64,000 bases of DNA from Ulvibacterium sp. (GCF_028285715.1 NZ_JANQOO010000016.1:110304-174303); one strand, 5' to 3'; positions 29,163 to 39,594 are shown, numbered from the stretch's first letter. A program made the numbers and translations. Notes: generated by a model from the sequence alone, not told the origin.

Positions 29163-29235
29163 TATAAATACGATTTCAAATCCATCAAGAAACTGCCCAA
29201 AAGTCTTAGTACACTCAAAATCTGACAACCGACAA

Positions 29236-29270
29236 TTTTCGTATCCGGCCAATTGAATTGGCCCCGAAAA
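29236..29270. repeat. Inverted repeat in the gap before lacI
   Basis: Inner arms GGCCAAT-TGA-ATTGGCC (29247-29263), with outer arms TTTTCG and CGAAAA. No T tract follows in either direction, so it may be a weak terminator of the TonB receptor transcript or a protein-binding site. Confidence 0.4.
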
Positions 29271-29370
29271 TGAATACTTCCAATTTCTAAAGTATATCTC
29301 TTTTAATATTTGCGAAGCGGTATTTAATACTCTTGGATTTTGGGAATACGCTCTATTTATAAAAAATTTA

Positions 29371-29397
29371 TATATTTGCACAATCGATTGTGCAAAT
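29371..29397 (+). promoter_or_regulatory. LacI-family operator overlapping the operon promoter
   Basis: A perfect 24-bp palindrome at 29374-29397, half-site ATTTGCACAATC, with a central CG as expected for LacI-family proteins. The -7 promoter element TATATTTG (29371-29378) shares its last five bases with the palindrome. Binding would block initiation, so the regulator gene 22 bases downstream probably represses its own operon. I saw no second copy in the window. Confidence 0.8.
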
Positions 29398-29418
29398 TTT
29401 CGACCACAAATAGAAATT

Positions 29419-30414
29419 ATGACCATAAAGGAATTGGCACAGGAACTCAATATGTCCACAACCACGGTTTCCCGTGTCTTGACCGGTCAAGAAAAAAAAT
29501 ACCGCATCAGTCCAAAAACTGCCTTAAGAGTAAGGGATGGGGCAAGGAAGCACAAATTTGAACCCAATCAAATTGCCCGTAATCTACGTCTTCAGGAAAC
29601 CAATACCATAGGGCTAATTATCCCGGATATCAGTAATCCCTTTTTTGCCAACCTCGCCCGAACGGTAGAAATAGAACTCCGAAGAAGGGACAAAATGATC
29701 CTATTATGCGATACCAAGGATGAGACGAGCTTGGAGAAGGAGTCCCTGCATCTTCTTTTGGGCAGAAAAGTAGACGGTCTCTTGGTGGCGCCCGTAGGCA
29801 AAAAATATGACCATTTTATCAAGGATTCCAAAGTTCCTGTAGTGCTGATAGACCGTTATTTCAAGGACCAAACTATTCCCTTTGTTACTACGGACAACTA
29901 CCAAGGCGCATATTCCGCAACGAAATTCTTGATCCAAAAGGGGCATCAAAATATTACCTGCATCCAAGGGCTAGGGCACACCTCGGTAAATGAAAATAGA
30001 ATTCTTGGGTATCGAAAAGCAATGGAAGACCACAAAATATCGAATTTCATTCGGATTTCCGGTGCTGGCTATAGCATCCAAAATGGCTATGAGTCTACAC
30101 GGGAGCTATTGCAAAAAAGGAATCGCCCTACGGCAATCTTCGCATTGAACAACCAAATTGCATTGGGGGCAATGAAAGCGGTTAAAGAGGCCGGTTTGCA
30201 TATTCCGGGAGATGTTTCGCTTATTGCCTTTGATGAACAACCCTATTTTGAATTGTTATCCCCGGCCCTTACGGCCATACAACAACCCATGCAGGACATT
30301 GGCAAAGTGGCTGTGGAAACCTTGTTTAAGCTTATGACCGGTGAAACCGTAAAAAACCAAATGCTAAAACCCAATTTCATAGAGCGCGAATCCGTAAAAT
30401 CAATAGAGTCATGA
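29419..30414 (+). CDS. LacI family transcriptional regulator
   Basis: Sugar- or nucleoside-responsive DNA-binding repressor. The N-terminal HTH is textbook (MTIKELAQELNMSTTTVSRVLTGQ, recognition helix residues TTTVSRVL), followed by a hinge helix with NQIARNLR and the periplasmic-binding-like effector domain (NTIGLIIPDISNPFFANLARTVE..., VPVVLIDRYFKD, TAIFALNNQIALGAMKAVKEAGLHIPGDVSLIAFDEQP). The 331-residue length is normal. Its stop overlaps the start of the first nucleoside-hydrolase gene (ATGA), so regulator and targets are one operon; the palindrome upstream is its likely operator. The effector is unknown; a ribose- or nucleoside-like molecule would fit the context. Confidence 0.92.
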   Translation: MTIKELAQELNMSTTTVSRVLTGQEKKYRISPKTALRVRDGARKHKFEPNQIARNLRLQETNTIGLIIPDISNPFFANLARTVEIELRRRDKMILLCDTKDETSLEKESLHLLLGRKVDGLLVAPVGKKYDHFIKDSKVPVVLIDRYFKDQTIPFVTTDNYQGAYSATKFLIQKGHQNITCIQGLGHTSVNENRILGYRKAMEDHKISNFIRISGAGYSIQNGYESTRELLQKRNRPTAIFALNNQIALGAMKAVKEAGLHIPGDVSLIAFDEQPYFELLSPALTAIQQPMQDIGKVAVETLFKLMTGETVKNQMLKPNFIERESVKSIES

Positions 30415-31397
30415 AAACCAAACTATTTTATTGTTTCCTTTTTCTATTATGGGGTCCGGTGATTTTTTCCCAGACCAAAATTATTTTTGATACTGATTTT
30501 GGAGGCGATGCGGATGATCTGGGAGCCCTGGCCATGCTCAATCATTTTCAAAACAAAGGTGAAATCGACCTTCTAGCGGTCATGTGTTGGAATGTGGAAA
30601 AGTATGCCGTAAGTGCTATTGACGCTGTAAACACCCATTATGGCAATCCGGATATCCCCATTGGGTTAAGAAAGGACAATCCCCATGAAACACCTTGGAA
30701 CCATAGCAAGGTTATTGCGGACAACCTAAAACATGATGTTACCTATAACAACGCTCCGGATGCTACCGAGCTATATCGGAAATTGCTGGGTGGAAGCGAA
30801 GACCAGAGTATTGTACTAATTACCGTAGGGCCTTTGATGAACATTAAAAGACTGATCGACTCAAAGCCCGATGCTTTCTCCCCTCTTGCCGGCTCGGAAT
30901 TGATTCACGCCAAAGTAAGGGAATTTGTAATCATGGGCGGTAATTTCCCAACAAGTAAGGATGAATGGAATTTTAACGGGGATATGCCCGGTGTTACAAA
31001 GTATGTGTTGGAAAACCTCAACTTGCCCATAACCTTTTCCGGTGCCGAACTGGGTTCCAAGATAAGAACGGGCGAGGTGTTCAATGACCTTCCCAAGGAC
31101 TCCCCGCTTTACCTGGGCTTCTTCCATTTCAGTAAATATGCCCCTTGGATGAATCATTTATTCATGGGAAGGATCATTGACAATGCCACATTTGATCAAA
31201 CCGCAGTTTTGTATGCGGTCCGGAATGGTTTGGGAGACTACTGGCACAAAGTTTCTGACGGCATTTGCATAGCGGATGAAGCCGGCGGCAATATCTGGAA
31301 GTCAGCAACAAATTCCAATCACTCCTATCTAGTACTTGATAAGGACATCCCTCAAATGGAAAAAGAACTTGAAGCCTTTATGCTAGGGAATTTCTAA
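30411..31397 (+). CDS. Secreted nucleoside-hydrolase-like protein
   Basis: Member of the inosine-uridine-preferring nucleoside hydrolase fold, which cleaves N-glycosidic bonds of ribosides. The calcium/ribose-binding Asp cluster is present at D27-D36 (DTDFGGDADDLGALAML), and ITVGPLMNIKRLI with VIMGGNF matches the family. The late part FDQTAVLYAVRNGLGDYWHKVSDG holds the conserved Asp. Unlike classical cytoplasmic nucleoside hydrolases, it has a signal peptide (MKTKLFYCFLFLLWGPVIFSQ), so it acts in the periplasm or outside. It overlaps lacI by 4 bases; a second paralogue follows 11 bases later. Substrate unknown. Confidence 0.83.
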   Translation: MKTKLFYCFLFLLWGPVIFSQTKIIFDTDFGGDADDLGALAMLNHFQNKGEIDLLAVMCWNVEKYAVSAIDAVNTHYGNPDIPIGLRKDNPHETPWNHSKVIADNLKHDVTYNNAPDATELYRKLLGGSEDQSIVLITVGPLMNIKRLIDSKPDAFSPLAGSELIHAKVREFVIMGGNFPTSKDEWNFNGDMPGVTKYVLENLNLPITFSGAELGSKIRTGEVFNDLPKDSPLYLGFFHFSKYAPWMNHLFMGRIIDNATFDQTAVLYAVRNGLGDYWHKVSDGICIADEAGGNIWKSATNSNHSYLVLDKDIPQMEKELEAFMLGNF

Positions 31398-31408
31398 AAA
31401 CCACTCTT

Positions 31409-32734
31409 ATGAAGAACCTTATATTTATACCCGTTTTAGTGCTGTCATTCCTTGGGGGAAGTGCTCAGGAAAAAGTTATCTTGGATACGGATCCTTCTTT
31501 TGATCCGGACGATGTAGGTTGTATTGCCATGCTTCAGACCATGGCCACCCAAGGGGAATGCGATATCTTGGCCATCATCAATTCCACCGATCAAAAAGAA
31601 TCCGCCTTATGTATTAGTTCCATCAACTATTTCTATAATAGGAAGGCCATTCCCGTAGGCGACTATAAGGGGTATTCCAAAAAAATACATGCCACTGAAA
31701 ATACCTATGACTATCATATTGCCAAGGACTATCCCCGGGAACTACAGAACTGGGAGGATTCTCTTGATGGGGTAAAACTGTATCGTGAGATTTTGGAGAG
31801 TGCCAAGGACACCAGTATTACGGTAGTCATTATCGGGACCATGCATAATTTTTATGGTCTACTGCAATCCGGTCCGGACGAGTTTAGTGACAAGACCGGG
31901 GTGGAACTGGTAAGGGACAAAGTAAAGCTCGTAGCCACCATGGGTGGAAACTTCTTAAATAACAAAGGCTTGGACAGAACCAATTGGGGCGGGGCGGATG
32001 CACTCTGTTCCTATACGGACTGGTCCTGCTTGAGACCTGAACGAAATCGAATGTGCCGTTACGTTATCGAGAATTGCCCTGCCCCTTTTATAGCCTCAGG
32101 TTGGGAAAATGGCAACGGGGACTACCACAATGCCAATAATGGCAATGTCATTACCGGACAGGGACTGAAGAAGCTACCGGAAAATCAAATTGTCCGCAAA
32201 AGTTATGAGCGTCATTTTGAATATCGTGGTGGTGCGGACGACATTTCGCGCCATAGCAATGATCAATGTGCCCTGCACTATGCTATCCGTGGGGAGGCCA
32301 ATAACTATAGGGCATACACCAATGGCAAGATTACCCTATCCAAAAATGGAGAATGCCTCTGGGACCCTAACATCGATAGAAAACAGGGGCATATCCAGAA
32401 AAATAGGGAAGATGACGCGATAGCGGCCGAAATTGAGGCATTGATGATGGGTGCTGTTCCCGATTTGGATACCTCTCCCCCGACCACTCCAAAAAATGTA
32501 CGATTAGTTTCAAGGGATGGGGAACATAGCATCCATTGGGAAGCTTCCACCGATTCCACAAAAGGTAGCTGGGTTGTGGGGTACAATGTTTATCAAAAAG
32601 GTGAATTTATCCATCAGGTATATGGGACCAAATTCAATATTGGAAATTCACTTGGAGAAGACTCCTATACCATTAAGGCCATTAATGCGAGCGGTACTGA
32701 AAGTGCCCCTGCAATCTTTTCAATGAAACGCTGA
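31409..32734 (+). CDS. Secreted nucleoside-hydrolase-like protein with C-terminal FN3-like domain
   Basis: Second, divergent nucleoside-hydrolase-fold protein, 441 residues, with the signal peptide MKNLIFIPVLVLSFLGGSAQ. The Asp cluster at D26-D35 reads DTDPSFDPDDVGCIAML, with Ser in place of the usual Gly; VVIIGTMHNFYGLL and LVATMGGNF correspond to the family motifs. Residues about 350-441 form an added fibronectin-III-like beta domain (SPPTTPKNVRLVSRDGEHSIHWEAS...VVGYNVYQKGEFI...SYTIKAINASGTESAP), which may bind polymer or another protein. Its stop overlaps the start of the ThuA gene by one base. The substrate may differ from true nucleosides. Confidence 0.8.
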   Translation: MKNLIFIPVLVLSFLGGSAQEKVILDTDPSFDPDDVGCIAMLQTMATQGECDILAIINSTDQKESALCISSINYFYNRKAIPVGDYKGYSKKIHATENTYDYHIAKDYPRELQNWEDSLDGVKLYREILESAKDTSITVVIIGTMHNFYGLLQSGPDEFSDKTGVELVRDKVKLVATMGGNFLNNKGLDRTNWGGADALCSYTDWSCLRPERNRMCRYVIENCPAPFIASGWENGNGDYHNANNGNVITGQGLKKLPENQIVRKSYERHFEYRGGADDISRHSNDQCALHYAIRGEANNYRAYTNGKITLSKNGECLWDPNIDRKQGHIQKNREDDAIAAEIEALMMGAVPDLDTSPPTTPKNVRLVSRDGEHSIHWEASTDSTKGSWVVGYNVYQKGEFIHQVYGTKFNIGNSLGEDSYTIKAINASGTESAPAIFSMKR

Positions 32735-34323
32735 TGTCCAATTCTATGAACAGGCTAGCTTTTCTTACGCTTTTCTTCCTAAGTTCACCAATTTTAATCG
32801 GGCAGGAGACCATTCGAATCCTTAATTTTCAAGCCGATAGCGGATACCAGCACGATTCAAAGGAGGAAGCCTTGCTATTGGTGGAATCGCTTGGCAAGAA
32901 AAATGGATGGGAAGTCTTTTCTACAGCTGATGCCAATACCTTGAACGAATCCCGACTTTTAAAGACGGATGTTGTAATCTTCAATAACAATTGTGGTACG
33001 GAAAGTGCCATTTTCTCTAAATCACAGGGACAGGCGCTTCAGAATTTTATTAGAAATGGCGGAGGCTTTGTGGGGATTCATTGCGCAGGTGCCATTTGGC
33101 ATGAAGAGAAAGAATTCCAAGCTTGGTATGAACAACTTATAGGGACGCGCTTGGTAGGTCACCCCGAGGTACAAAATGCAACCCTGGTCATTGAAAATTC
33201 CGATCAGAACAGCACATATCACCTTCCTAGGAAATGGCGGATAAAGGACGAGTGGCATTATTTTTCATCCAACCCCCGTGGTAGGGTCAATGTACTTTTA
33301 TCACTGGATGAGAATTCGTACCAGGCCGATTCCAGTTTAAAAATGGGTGATCATCCCTTTACATGGTACCAATATTTTGACGGGGGTCGGTCTTTTTTCA
33401 CCTCTTTGGGCCATACTGTCGAGGTTTATCAAAATGTCGATTATCAAAGACTTATTGAAGGAGGTATCCAATGGGCGGCCCACAATGCAAAGGATAAAAC
33501 GAAACCTGCATTGGACGGCCTAATTCTAGATTTGGATGCGGACCATAATGTGGTTACCAATGAAAAGGAAGAAGTATTGAAATGGACCAATGGTGTTGCA
33601 CTTAGCGAAGCCCAAGATTTTACTCCCAATGATTATGGTGTGCGAATTACCGATCCGGGATCCGGAAGGCCTAAGCTTAAAAAGAACATCCAAGAAATAG
33701 CGGGACACAATGCCATAGTATTTGAAGAGGACGAGCTGGTAAATGGAAAAGAGGATACCTTTGATTACTTGGTAACGGGAAGCGGTTATACTTGGTTTAC
33801 GGTACTAAAACCCTATAGGACGCAAAGTAGTACGGAACCGACGGAATTTGGATTGCATCGTTTAAAGGATGTGAATTCATTTTTAGGGAACTTGAGAAAT
33901 GGGGGCAATTATGAAGGAATATGGGGTAGCCTTAACGACGACCTTACAGTGTGGTGTGGTTCGCGCAATGGCGTCACTTTTGGGCGATTTGACCAGAACA
34001 ATCCAAAAATCACCGGAATACAACTGGAACCGAATACATATTATATCATCGCCGCAAGAATGGGATCGGGCACGGGCCATGTAGAAATAGAGCTCTTTGT
34101 AAATGAAATAAAACCTGTGGCCTCTGGAGAATATCCGGTAAATATCCATTCCAACCCCTCTAAATTGGCCATTGGGACGGAAAGGGATGCCACCAACCAT
34201 CCCGGGTCGGAGTCTTTTGATGGTGAAATTGCCCGTTTGTTGCTATACGAGAGACCTCTGGATGATTCCGAAATGGCCCATATACTGGAATACTTAAAAT
34301 CCAGATATGGCCTAACGAATTAG
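32734..34323 (+). CDS. ThuA-like protein with C-terminal LamG-like domain
   Basis: Exported protein of the ThuA (trehalose-utilisation, glutamine-amidotransferase-like fold) family. ThuA domain about residues 25-255: ILNFQADSGYQHDSKEEALLLVESLG, DVVIFNNNCGTESAIF, FIRNGGGFVGIHCAGAIWHEEKEF, DEWHYFSSNP, and GGRSFFTSLGHT. Residues about 270-529 look like a concanavalin/LamG-type lectin domain (FDYLVTGSGYTWFTVLKPY..., SFDGEIARLLLYERPLDDSEMAHILEYL). The start at 32734 overlaps the upstream stop; an ATG at 32746 gives a tidier signal peptide (MNRLAFLTLFFLSSPILIGQ). Last gene of the LacI operon. ThuA proteins are linked to keto-sugar metabolism, but the activity here is unknown. Confidence 0.8.
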   Translation: MSNSMNRLAFLTLFFLSSPILIGQETIRILNFQADSGYQHDSKEEALLLVESLGKKNGWEVFSTADANTLNESRLLKTDVVIFNNNCGTESAIFSKSQGQALQNFIRNGGGFVGIHCAGAIWHEEKEFQAWYEQLIGTRLVGHPEVQNATLVIENSDQNSTYHLPRKWRIKDEWHYFSSNPRGRVNVLLSLDENSYQADSSLKMGDHPFTWYQYFDGGRSFFTSLGHTVEVYQNVDYQRLIEGGIQWAAHNAKDKTKPALDGLILDLDADHNVVTNEKEEVLKWTNGVALSEAQDFTPNDYGVRITDPGSGRPKLKKNIQEIAGHNAIVFEEDELVNGKEDTFDYLVTGSGYTWFTVLKPYRTQSSTEPTEFGLHRLKDVNSFLGNLRNGGNYEGIWGSLNDDLTVWCGSRNGVTFGRFDQNNPKITGIQLEPNTYYIIAARMGSGTGHVEIELFVNEIKPVASGEYPVNIHSNPSKLAIGTERDATNHPGSESFDGEIARLLLYERPLDDSEMAHILEYLKSRYGLTN

Positions 34324-34401
34324 TGTTTCCTTTATAATCCTCCTTTTATGGTGGATTTGCCATTTCAACTTTAAGACCCTGTTTTGTTATGTAGTGCTGT
34401 C

Positions 34402-34434
34402 AAAAAAAGCATCCCACCGAGTGGTGGGATGCTT
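34402..34434 (-). terminator. Rho-independent terminator after katG
   Basis: AGCATCCCACC and GGTGGGATGCT, a perfect 11-bp stem with a GAGT loop (ACTC on the - strand), followed on the - strand by seven T. It lies 22 bases past the katG stop. Confidence 0.92.
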
Positions 34435-34455
34435 TACACCTACATATCAATTTTA

Positions 34456-36708
<2,253 letters not shown>

Positions 36709-36861
36709 CTATTTCTTTCTAAAAGTAGGATTCTTATCCTTACAATTCGGAGTGCCGTTATTTTTTTGCGTTATGTGGATATTAAGATTTGTTATGGCTT
36801 GGTACAAAGCACATAGAATACGGTTTGGTTTTTGATTATCTTAGTTCCACATAGAAAAGAT

Positions 36862-36890
36862 GTATAAATCATGATCTATACACAATTGTT
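36862..36890. other. Left boundary of integron-like cassette (palindrome plus GTT core)
   Basis: GTATA-a-ATCATGAT-c-TATAC is a near-perfect 20-base palindrome (36862-36881). TATAC is followed by six bases and GTT (36888-36890). The right boundary has the same TATAC-N6-GTT layout (37743-37756), so this may be the 3' end of a neighbouring recombination site. Confidence 0.5.
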
Positions 36891-37753
36891 GCCCACAATA
36901 TTGAAATGAATATCCACAAACTAATAGACCAAATAGAATCAGTTAAAAAGTTCTTCTATAGAGCTGATGAAAATGCGTTAATTGAAATATCCGAAGAAAA
37001 ATATAAAACTGAAATATTTGGGAAATTAACTGAAGAACAAAAAAAGAAAGCTTACGAGAAGGCTTGGGAGGCAAAGAATTTCGAAATTGAAAACTATTGG
37101 AAAAGAGCAAATTATTTTTGGGCATTTCAAGTGGCTTCATTTGCTGGTTACTTTAGTGTTATTGGTTCTGATTTTTATTTGGAGAATAAAGAGGTTTTGT
37201 ATTACGTAATATGTATTGGATTTGTAACATCCTTGGCTTGGGCATTCATAAATATTGGAAGTAAAACTTGGCAAAGACATTGGGAAATTCACGTTGATTT
37301 ATTAGAAGAAGAAATAACTGGACCTCTTTATAAAATAGTTACTACAGATAAAACTTTTTCTGTTACAAAAATCAATGAAATAATAAGTAGATTCTTTGTA
37401 GCAATTTGGCTAGTAATCGGATTTAAGTTCTTGGTCAACGAAACGACATTAGAATATTCGGAATTTGAAAATATTTATTTCTCGATAATATTTAGTACGA
37501 TAGCTGTTATTTATTTTTCCATTGCAATGTACCACGGATATGGTAGAGGAAGATTTGAGGAAAGAAAAGTACGTTTATTTGAAAGACAATACAAAGTTGG
37601 AGAAACGGAAACAGAATAAAATACTGTGGGCAACATTGTATAACCGCAATTACGGCGGATTCGACTACGTCCGAATCCACTCGGAATTGCTAAGGCTTGT
37701 GATAAACCAAAAAATAATAACTTAAAACCCGTAACTGACGGTTATACGAGACC
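36888..37753 (+). mobile_element. Integron-like single-gene cassette (866 bp)
   Basis: The segment from GTTGCCCACA to GAGACC contains one ORF that nearly fills it. The cassette's first bases, GTTGCCCACAATATT, are the reverse complement (one mismatch) of AATACTGTGGGCAAC, which starts right after the ORF stop. In an excised circle the two would join on either side of a long folded repeat, the geometry of an integron attC site. No integrase is in the window, and no direct target duplication or transposase was seen. Boundaries are inferred from repeat symmetry. Confidence 0.55.
36906..37619 (+). CDS. Membrane protein, RipA-like octameric family, cassette-borne
   Basis: 237-residue protein with an acidic/basic N-terminal helix region (about residues 1-65) and roughly four hydrophobic segments (about 68-90, 96-115, 160-182, 193-215). 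The stretch YWKRANYFWAFQVASFAGYF and KTWQRHWEIHVDLLEEEITGPLYK resemble the family called RipA-family octameric membrane proteins, whose function is poorly known; this is from memory and only moderately certain. Codon use and composition are clearly more AT-rich than in katG or glyS. The ORF fits tightly inside inverted repeats, starting 3 bases after one and ending at the other, which suggests acquisition as a cassette. No promoter motif of the local type was found. Confidence 0.65.
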   Translation: MNIHKLIDQIESVKKFFYRADENALIEISEEKYKTEIFGKLTEEQKKKAYEKAWEAKNFEIENYWKRANYFWAFQVASFAGYFSVIGSDFYLENKEVLYYVICIGFVTSLAWAFINIGSKTWQRHWEIHVDLLEEEITGPLYKIVTTDKTFSVTKINEIISRFFVAIWLVIGFKFLVNETTLEYSEFENIYFSIIFSTIAVIYFSIAMYHGYGRGRFEERKVRLFERQYKVGETETE

Positions 37754-37760
37754 GTTACCT
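37625..37760 (+). repeat. attC-like folded repeat at cassette right end
   Basis: Outer arm TGTGGGCAAC (37625-37634); main arms TATAACCGCAATTACGG (37639-37655) and CCGTAACTGACGGTTATA (37729-37746), complementary apart from one bulge and one G.T pair; inner hairpin GGATTCG and CGAATCC (37657-37678); then GAGACC and GTTACC. At about 135 bases it is within the size range of long attC sites. It overlaps no convincing ORF. Confidence 0.6.
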
Positions 37761-37863
37761 AACCTATTTTCAAAAAGAGGGAAAATAAAATTATAAATAC
37801 TCACAATTGTATCTCTAAATACTGTCTTTGTCAAGAAAAACAAATACTTAACTGCCAATTGAA

Positions 37864-38655
37864 ATGATGGACGTAAACAAGGTGAAGACAATAAAATTAA
37901 CAATGTTAGATGGTGTTGAACTTAAATCCGCTACTTTTATTGGTAAACACTTCCCTTTTCATTTTCATCAATGTTGGAGTCTCGCTTATCTCGAATACGG
38001 AAGCGAAAACATTGCATTTGGCGATACAAATTTTTTGGTTAGTAAAAATGCTTTCCAACTAATTCCCCCTTATTCAATTCATAAAAACTGGAGCAATAAA
38101 AACAGTGCTTGGACTTATAAGGCGCTTTATATAAGCAATGACGTCATCAAAAATGTTTCAAAGAAAATAAATGTTGATTATTTCCATCTAGCAAGCTTTC
38201 CTTATTTTATATCATATGGGAACAGTGAGTTTGACATAAACGAAGCATCAATTTTTAAAATCCTTGAAAATCTTTTTTTGAATACTTTGAATGATGTTAA
38301 ACGATCTTATTTTCAAAAAAATGTCGATGAACCTTTTGATGATATTCTAAACTATTTGTCCCTAAATTATAGCCAATCGATCACTTTAGAGATGCTACAG
38401 CAAAAGTTTAAAGTGAATAAATTTAAACTACAAAAAAGCTTTAAAAAGAGCATTGGTTTAACACCTTTGGAATATCTAACCACTATTAGAATAGAAAACT
38501 CAAAAAAACTTTTTTATACGGATGCGCCTTTGGTAGAAATTGCCCTTGAATCAGGGTTTTATGACCAAAGTCATTTTACGCATAGTTTCAAAAAATACGT
38601 TGGGGTAACTCCTGGAGACTATAAAAAGAATAGCAAGATTTTACAAGACTGGTAA
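37864..38655 (+). CDS. AraC family transcriptional regulator
   Basis: 263-residue one-component regulator. The N-terminal AraC-type cupin (about residues 10-100) contains HFPFHFHQCWSLAYLEYGSENIAFGD and FQLIPPYSIHKNWS, the usual ligand-binding pattern. The C-terminal double HTH runs from about 165 to 255 and ends with the family signature IALESGFYDQSHFTHSFKKYVGVTPGDYKK. The gene is AT-rich like the cassette before it and unlike the flanking core genes. The esterase gene follows 69 bases later in the same direction and is the obvious candidate target. Inducer unknown. MM at the start leaves a 3-base ambiguity. Confidence 0.9.
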   Translation: MMDVNKVKTIKLTMLDGVELKSATFIGKHFPFHFHQCWSLAYLEYGSENIAFGDTNFLVSKNAFQLIPPYSIHKNWSNKNSAWTYKALYISNDVIKNVSKKINVDYFHLASFPYFISYGNSEFDINEASIFKILENLFLNTLNDVKRSYFQKNVDEPFDDILNYLSLNYSQSITLEMLQQKFKVNKFKLQKSFKKSIGLTPLEYLTTIRIENSKKLFYTDAPLVEIALESGFYDQSHFTHSFKKYVGVTPGDYKKNSKILQDW

Positions 38656-38724
38656 CCCCCCGGGAATTACATTTGTTTTCTAATTAAACCAATGAGAAAC
38701 TAACTCATTTATAAGAAAGAAAAC

Positions 38725-39594
38725 ATGAAAACCAGTGAATTAATAATTCTGATTATCATATCGCTTAACACTGTCTCTGCCCAAGAAAGTATTGTAAACG
38801 ATACTACACAAATAGCAGAAAGTTCCCATTTGGAATTGCCTCGGATACGGGTTATCCCGATAAAGGATGCCAAAAATGACAGGCAATATGAACTTTATAT
38901 CAAGTTGCCAGAGGGATATTCGGAAAACGGTGATATCAAATATCCCGTGCTTTATTTTACCGATGCCATGTGGCACATTGAAATATTATCCGGTTCCACT
39001 GAGTACATAATGAAAGATGCTATTTTGGTTGGAATTTCCTGGCGGAAGGATATAGAGGAAGATGTAAAGCAAAAATATGGGGTTCATGCCAGTCGATTTG
39101 AAGATTACTCGTTCTGGAAAACAACCCACCCGGATCACCCAAAATTGCAGTTTGGCCAAGCCGATAATCACTTGGATTTTATTCGCAATAATGTTTTTAA
39201 TTACATAGAAAAGAACTATCGTACGAACCCCAATAATCGTTCTTATTTTGGCTATTCCCTAAGCGGATTATTTGGCGCTTATATAATAATGAAGCAGCCT
39301 GATACTTTCAAAAACTATATTCTTGGCAGCCCATCAGTTCAAATACTTCATAAGGGAGAGCATAACGTGGAGTTTAAAAGTAAAAGGCTCAATGTCAACG
39401 TCTTTATTTCAAACGGCACTTTGGAGGAGGAGGAGCTGCACGAGCCAATAAGTGAATTTGTTAATTCGTTGAAAGCTAGAAACGATAATGGTTTATCCAT
39501 AGAGCATGTAGTTATTGAGGGTAGTCACGAAACAGCGTTTCCGATGACGGGTGTACATAGTGTTACGTGGTTATCGGGTTTGATAACCGAATAA
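38725..39594 (+). CDS. Secreted alpha/beta hydrolase, putative esterase (EsD-like)
   Basis: 289-residue exported hydrolase with the signal peptide MKTSELIILIIISLNTVSAQ. The nucleophile elbow GYSLSG (Ser178) is intact, and ELYIKLPEGYSENGDIKYPVLYFTDAMW plus YIEKNYRTNPNNRSYFGYSLSG match the putative esterase family, which includes ferric-enterobactin esterases and S-formylglutathione hydrolases. The likely catalytic His is in IEGSHETAFP. In contrast to the paralogous fold at 21872, the active site is complete. Paired with an AraC regulator. Iron-siderophore hydrolysis is possible but unproven. Confidence 0.85.
   Translation: MKTSELIILIIISLNTVSAQESIVNDTTQIAESSHLELPRIRVIPIKDAKNDRQYELYIKLPEGYSENGDIKYPVLYFTDAMWHIEILSGSTEYIMKDAILVGISWRKDIEEDVKQKYGVHASRFEDYSFWKTTHPDHPKLQFGQADNHLDFIRNNVFNYIEKNYRTNPNNRSYFGYSLSGLFGAYIIMKQPDTFKNYILGSPSVQILHKGEHNVEFKSKRLNVNVFISNGTLEEEELHEPISEFVNSLKARNDNGLSIEHVVIEGSHETAFPMTGVHSVTWLSGLITE

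Noticed and set aside
37522..37725. 67-codon frame overlapping the end of the cassette gene and the folded repeat
   Set aside because: It runs across the inverted-repeat structure in a different frame and has no recognisable domain.
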